Assembly (NCBI GenBank): GCA_015485455.1
Contig: WFTN01000525.1
Span: forward strand, 1-17,863
Reading direction: 5' to 3'
Source of the DNA: Planctomycetota bacterium
GTDB taxonomy: Bacteria; Planctomycetota; GCA-002687715; DRQF01
DNA: 17,863 nt
Below, piece after piece: positions 15,258 through 17,863 of this stretch. The notes under the pieces were generated by a model. That model worked only from the letters and a program-made list of their open reading frames with translations, did not search any database and was not told the origin of the DNA. How positions within the stretch are numbered: the first letter of the stretch is position 1; every line of letters starts with the position of its first letter. Position numbers and translations under genes: made by a program.

Positions 15258-17863
15258 GTGCGTGGATAACAAGTGAGTTAGAACGCTTTGTCGTGGATGT
15301 TTGCCGAGAGCTTGGCATTTCGGTGAAGCGGCCATCGCCTCATGAGATTGAATTGATCATTCCACCTCACTTAAGGAAAAGGTTTGGCAATCTTTCAACG
15401 GTGCGGCTTACTGGATCCCAAGACATGAAGAGGCTCGACAGCGAGCTTGAGTACCTTGCGCCAGGAAACTTTGTCGTTGACTGCATGTTCGACTTAATGC
15501 GTGGCAAGAACGTACCCTTTGGATCAGTGATTGCCGGGGTTCCCAAGCGTGTTGATGCCGAAGAATATGCCCATTCTTTCGCAAAACGGTTTATCTCGTC
15601 GACTCGCGAGAAGGGGAAGTTGCCTCCCGGGTACGAGCTCGTCTCTTTGGAGCAGGAGGTTGGCTATAGGACTTTTCTCAGGGCCCTTGTTGAGCTCAAG
15701 ATACATGGCGCAAGGCCCCTTCACGAGGTTTTTCCTGTTCTTGTAAATCTTGCAGATGGCGAGCTCGTTCCTGCAAGCTTGTTTGCCGCGCGAACAACTT
15801 ATGACCCGAAAGATCACCCTGCAATCGCACGAGCACTGCCAAAGGAAATCGACCGAGTACGATTGAGTAGCGCGCTTGATTCCATCACCCATGCAGTAGA
15901 TCAGATCGGTTCAAGTCTCATGGCGGAGGCTATTGGTCCCAATACTCAGGCGGTCGAAGCTCAGCGTATTGAGACCGAGCGCTACTATGACAGACAACTG
16001 CTCTTAGCCCCTTTCGACAGGGATGCCATTGAAGCCGAGCGGGCAACTCGCCTTGAATCATTGGACGAATCCCGCCATGCGAGGGCGGCAGCCATGCCGA
16101 TTTCTTTGACTGTCATTCATGAAGTTGTGCCACACCTAGGGGTGATTGTCGCGAACGGTCGAGGTCGAGAATTTGAGTTCAGAATTCCGGCGATTCCAGG
16201 GCGCGCCGAGATCCCAGATGACGCGATCTGTTGTGGGCACCTTGACCGACCGCTCCTCATTGATCCTGCTGGAGGAATTTATTGCGACGAGTGTTTGCAG
16301 GAATGCCGCTGCTGCAGCACCGGTTCGGCCAATTCTGCTTGTGAAGCTTGTGCCAAACAGGGTCATTCTGTTTGCATCGATTGTGCTGTTAGCGTCGGTG
16401 ACGGGTGGTCTTGTGAGAAACATTCATTTGTCTGCTCGATAGGGGGGGAGCGCCACCTGAGTATCGAACGTACGAAATGTGCCCGGTGTGATGCCGATGT
16501 CTGTCGATTGGAAGAACATTCCTCACAATGCGAGACCCAAGGTGAGACATTCTGTCGAAAATGCGCCACGATTCACCTTTATGCATGCCGAGAATGTGGT
16601 GGCAAGGTTTGTAGTTCGCATGCACTGAGGTCCAGCGTTGATGACGCACCACTTTGCAGTGGCTGTGCCGTCGAATGTAGCGCTTGCAAGGGGACGATGT
16701 CTAAATCCCAAGGGATCATGTGTTCCACGTCCACGTGCGCGGAGGTGCTTTGCCCCGAGGATGCCAATGATCACTTCTGTACACAGTGCGGAAAAGTCAC
16801 TTGCGTCGATCACCTTGGCGATTCGACTCTTACGAATCGACCATTCTGTGACTCCCATCGCGTAGATTGCCGAGCCTGTGGGACTGTGCTTGGAGAGATT
16901 GAAAGCCAGAAATGCGAAGGCTGTCATGCGCCATTTTGTGAGGCATGTTGCGTAGAAACTAGAGCTGGTCAAATGGCATGTTTGGGTTGTACTGGCCAAT
17001 GCGCCGTTGACGGTCACGTTCACTTTTCTAACCAGCTGAAGAGGTGCACGCAGCACGACGATAGCAGTGCTCAGTTTTGTGAGGACCATTGTTCAACTTG
17101 TAAATCTTGCGCGGTCCCCATTTGCGCCGAGCATACAGAAATTGCGTCTTTAAGTAGCGACACATTGTGTTCGCGGTGCATTGTTGAATGCAGTGATTGC
17201 GGTGGGACACTTCGGGAGGTTGAAACAGTTCATTGCACAATTTGTGATCAACCGCACTGCAAAGCGCATGATTCCAAGTGCAGCTACTGTCTGAAACCAG
17301 TTTGCCACACTCATCGCGTAGTCTCGGTGTTGACCGGGGCTGTCGTTTGCCTCACGTGTGCCGTTCCTTGTCAAACGTGTGAAGTAGCGATTGGTCCTGA
17401 TGAGGGGGTCGGATGCGGTTCCTGTAGCGCACGTTTTTGTGGCCTTTGCGGGGAGGTCCCTCATTGTGCAGAGGGTGGGCATCCTACGTGTGTTGATCAT
17501 CTATCGGCATGCAAGATCACGGGGCAAGAATTATGCGAGTCTCACAGGGAATCGTGCGTGAGATGCGAGGCGACTTTGAAAGAAGAAGTTGCGGAGGCCT
17601 GCAGTTCTTGTGGCGACTATTCCTGTTGGGAACACACCGCGAGATGCCGCCTTGATGACAAGATTCTGTGCGATAAATGCGCTGTCACGACAACGCTCGA
17701 TACCGGCATTTTCTGTGATAGTCACTTGAAAACGTGTAGCTGTTGCAATGAAAGGTCGGCGTACTTTTCGGTTGGATCCAATCTCTGCAAGCTCTGCGAG
17801 ATATTCCGGACAAGAATTACTGCTGGCGAGCTTCCATTTTCAATAGAGAAGATCGATTGCTTC
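15254..17863 (+). CDS. Giant cysteine-rich multi-zinc-finger protein, coupled to the kinase/SNF2 gene (3' end outside window)
   Basis: An open frame of 870 codons runs from 15254 to the window end without a stop. The frame is closed by TGA at 15236, so the first usable start is TTG 15254, which overlaps the SNF2 stop as TTGA; GTG 15293 is the alternative. Residues 1-325 contain only two cysteines; 235-300 is a charged coiled coil (ERYYDRQLL, EAERATRLESLDESRHARA) followed by a beta stretch, like the C-terminal accessory region of RapA-type SNF2 proteins. Residues 326-870 contain about 86 cysteines in regular CxxC/CxxH pairs, which must bind many zinc ions (disulfides are unlikely in a cytoplasmic partner). 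No signal peptide or membrane helix is seen. Spacing resembles FYVE/PHD/RING-class cross-brace fingers. I do not recognise the family. Coupling suggests it forms a complex with the upstream ATPase, perhaps as substrate reader or kinase target. Confidence 0.9.
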   Translation, partial: MSAWITSELERFVVDVCRELGISVKRPSPHEIELIIPPHLRKRFGNLSTVRLTGSQDMKRLDSELEYLAPGNFVVDCMFDLMRGKNVPFGSVIAGVPKRVDAEEYAHSFAKRFISSTREKGKLPPGYELVSLEQEVGYRTFLRALVELKIHGARPLHEVFPVLVNLADGELVPASLFAARTTYDPKDHPAIARALPKEIDRVRLSSALDSITHAVDQIGSSLMAEAIGPNTQAVEAQRIETERYYDRQLLLAPFDRDAIEAERATRLESLDESRHARAAAMPISLTVIHEVVPHLGVIVANGRGREFEFRIPAIPGRAEIPDDAICCGHLDRPLLIDPAGGIYCDECLQECRCCSTGSANSACEACAKQGHSVCIDCAVSVGDGWSCEKHSFVCSIGGERHLSIERTKCARCDADVCRLEEHSSQCETQGETFCRKCATIHLYACRECGGKVCSSHALRSSVDDAPLCSGCAVECSACKGTMSKSQGIMCSTSTCAEVLCPEDANDHFCTQCGKVTCVDHLGDSTLTNRPFCDSHRVDCRACGTVLGEIESQKCEGCHAPFCEACCVETRAGQMACLGCTGQCAVDGHVHFSNQLKRCTQHDDSSAQFCEDHCSTCKSCAVPICAEHTEIASLSSDTLCSRCIVECSDCGGTLREVETVHCTICDQPHCKAHDSKCSYCLKPVCHTHRVVSVLTGAVVCLTCAVPCQTCEVAIGPDEGVGCGSCSARFCGLCGEVPHCAEGGHPTCVDHLSACKITGQELCESHRESCVRCEATLKEEVAEACSSCGDYSCWEHTARCRLDDKILCDKCAVTTTLDTGIFCDSHLKTCSCCNERSAYFSVGSNLCKLCEIFRTRITAGELPFSIEKIDCF
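16442..16448 (+). repeat. Homopolymer of seven G in the cysteine-rich gene
   Basis: Seven G encode Gly-Gly and the first base of Glu (residues 397-399) near the beginning of the zinc-finger array. It parallels the eight-G tract in the partner gene and would likewise disrupt the frame if it slipped. Confidence 0.9.
16553..17797 (+). repeat. Protein-level array of cross-brace-like zinc modules
   Basis: Within the cysteine-rich protein (residues 434-848) the pattern C-x2-C-x11-C-x2-C-x4-C-x2-[HC]-x10/11-C-x2-[CH] recurs. Full examples start at Cys539 (539, 542, 554, 557, 562, 565, 576, 579) and Cys768 (768, 771, 783, 786, 791, His794, 806, 809). Partial or variant copies start at about 434, 475, 598, 646 and 706. 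The block C-x2-[CH]-x3-C-x2-C recurs at 468, 532, 639, 699, 761 and 821, 60-64 residues apart apart from one longer gap. The DNA itself is not visibly repeated, so the copies are old and diverged. Confidence 0.8.

Noticed and set aside
15067..15276. 69-residue plus-strand open frame at the junction of the kinase/SNF2 and cysteine-rich genes
   Set aside because: It is an out-of-frame overlap with the end of the SNF2 gene and is incompatible with the coupled TTG start of the next gene.
16523..17089. 188-residue minus-strand open frame, with others at 16136-16423 and 17150-17500
   Set aside because: These are antisense shadows of the 870-codon plus-strand cysteine-rich gene; abundant TGT/TGC codons read as ACA/GCA in reverse and rarely make stops. 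Their Thr/Ala-rich products show no domain.
1..17863. CRISPR arrays, tRNA or rRNA genes, insertion sequences and phage genes
   Set aside because: No regularly spaced DNA repeats, cloverleaf-like or rRNA sequence, transposase motifs or phage structural genes were seen in the window.

Overview
The window comes from a bacterium with a diderm-type envelope. Support for this is a lipobox lipoprotein, GTG/TTG starts alongside ATG, tightly overlapping operons, the xseA-xseB-ispA-dxs gene order common in former Deltaproteobacteria, and a Hanks-type kinase of the kind frequent in Myxococcota-like and PVC-like bacteria. The exact phylum cannot be fixed from this sequence.

Layout. Positions 2-739 hold the 3' part of a class IV aminotransferase (aminodeoxychorismate lyase-like). 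Positions 918-4373 hold four plus-strand envelope genes: a HEAT-repeat lipoprotein, a DUF2062 membrane protein, and two unrecognised membrane-anchored proteins. The last three of these overlap stop to start. A small minus-strand 2[4Fe-4S] ferredoxin (4439-4621) faces them convergently. Positions 4699-11662 form one tightly packed plus-strand run: xseA, xseB, ispA, a divergent dxs, a DUF58 protein and a BatA-like vWA membrane protein. This links exonuclease VII and isoprenoid precursor synthesis to half of a MoxR/DUF58/Bat-type module.

After a 370-base gap with no gene (11663-12032), two very different genes follow. The first (12033-15257) encodes a 1074-residue protein that joins a winged-helix-like N-terminus, a Ser/Thr protein kinase, a four-cysteine zinc ribbon and a RapA-like SNF2 ATPase. 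The second starts at a TTG whose last two bases lie in that gene's stop codon (15254). It runs open for 870 codons to the window end and is truncated there. Its first 325 residues are nearly cysteine-free and resemble a helicase accessory region. The rest is an array of cross-brace-like zinc modules with about 86 cysteines.

These two coupled genes are the most unusual content. Together they combine kinase, SNF2 remodeller and multi-zinc-finger parts, like a bacterial counterpart of a chromatin-remodelling or DNA-surveillance machine. A role in genome defence is possible but is only an inference. The rest of the window is mostly housekeeping, with a few oddities: the dxs product lacks several substrate-contact residues, no moxR is present, and the two accessory genes carry long G tracts.
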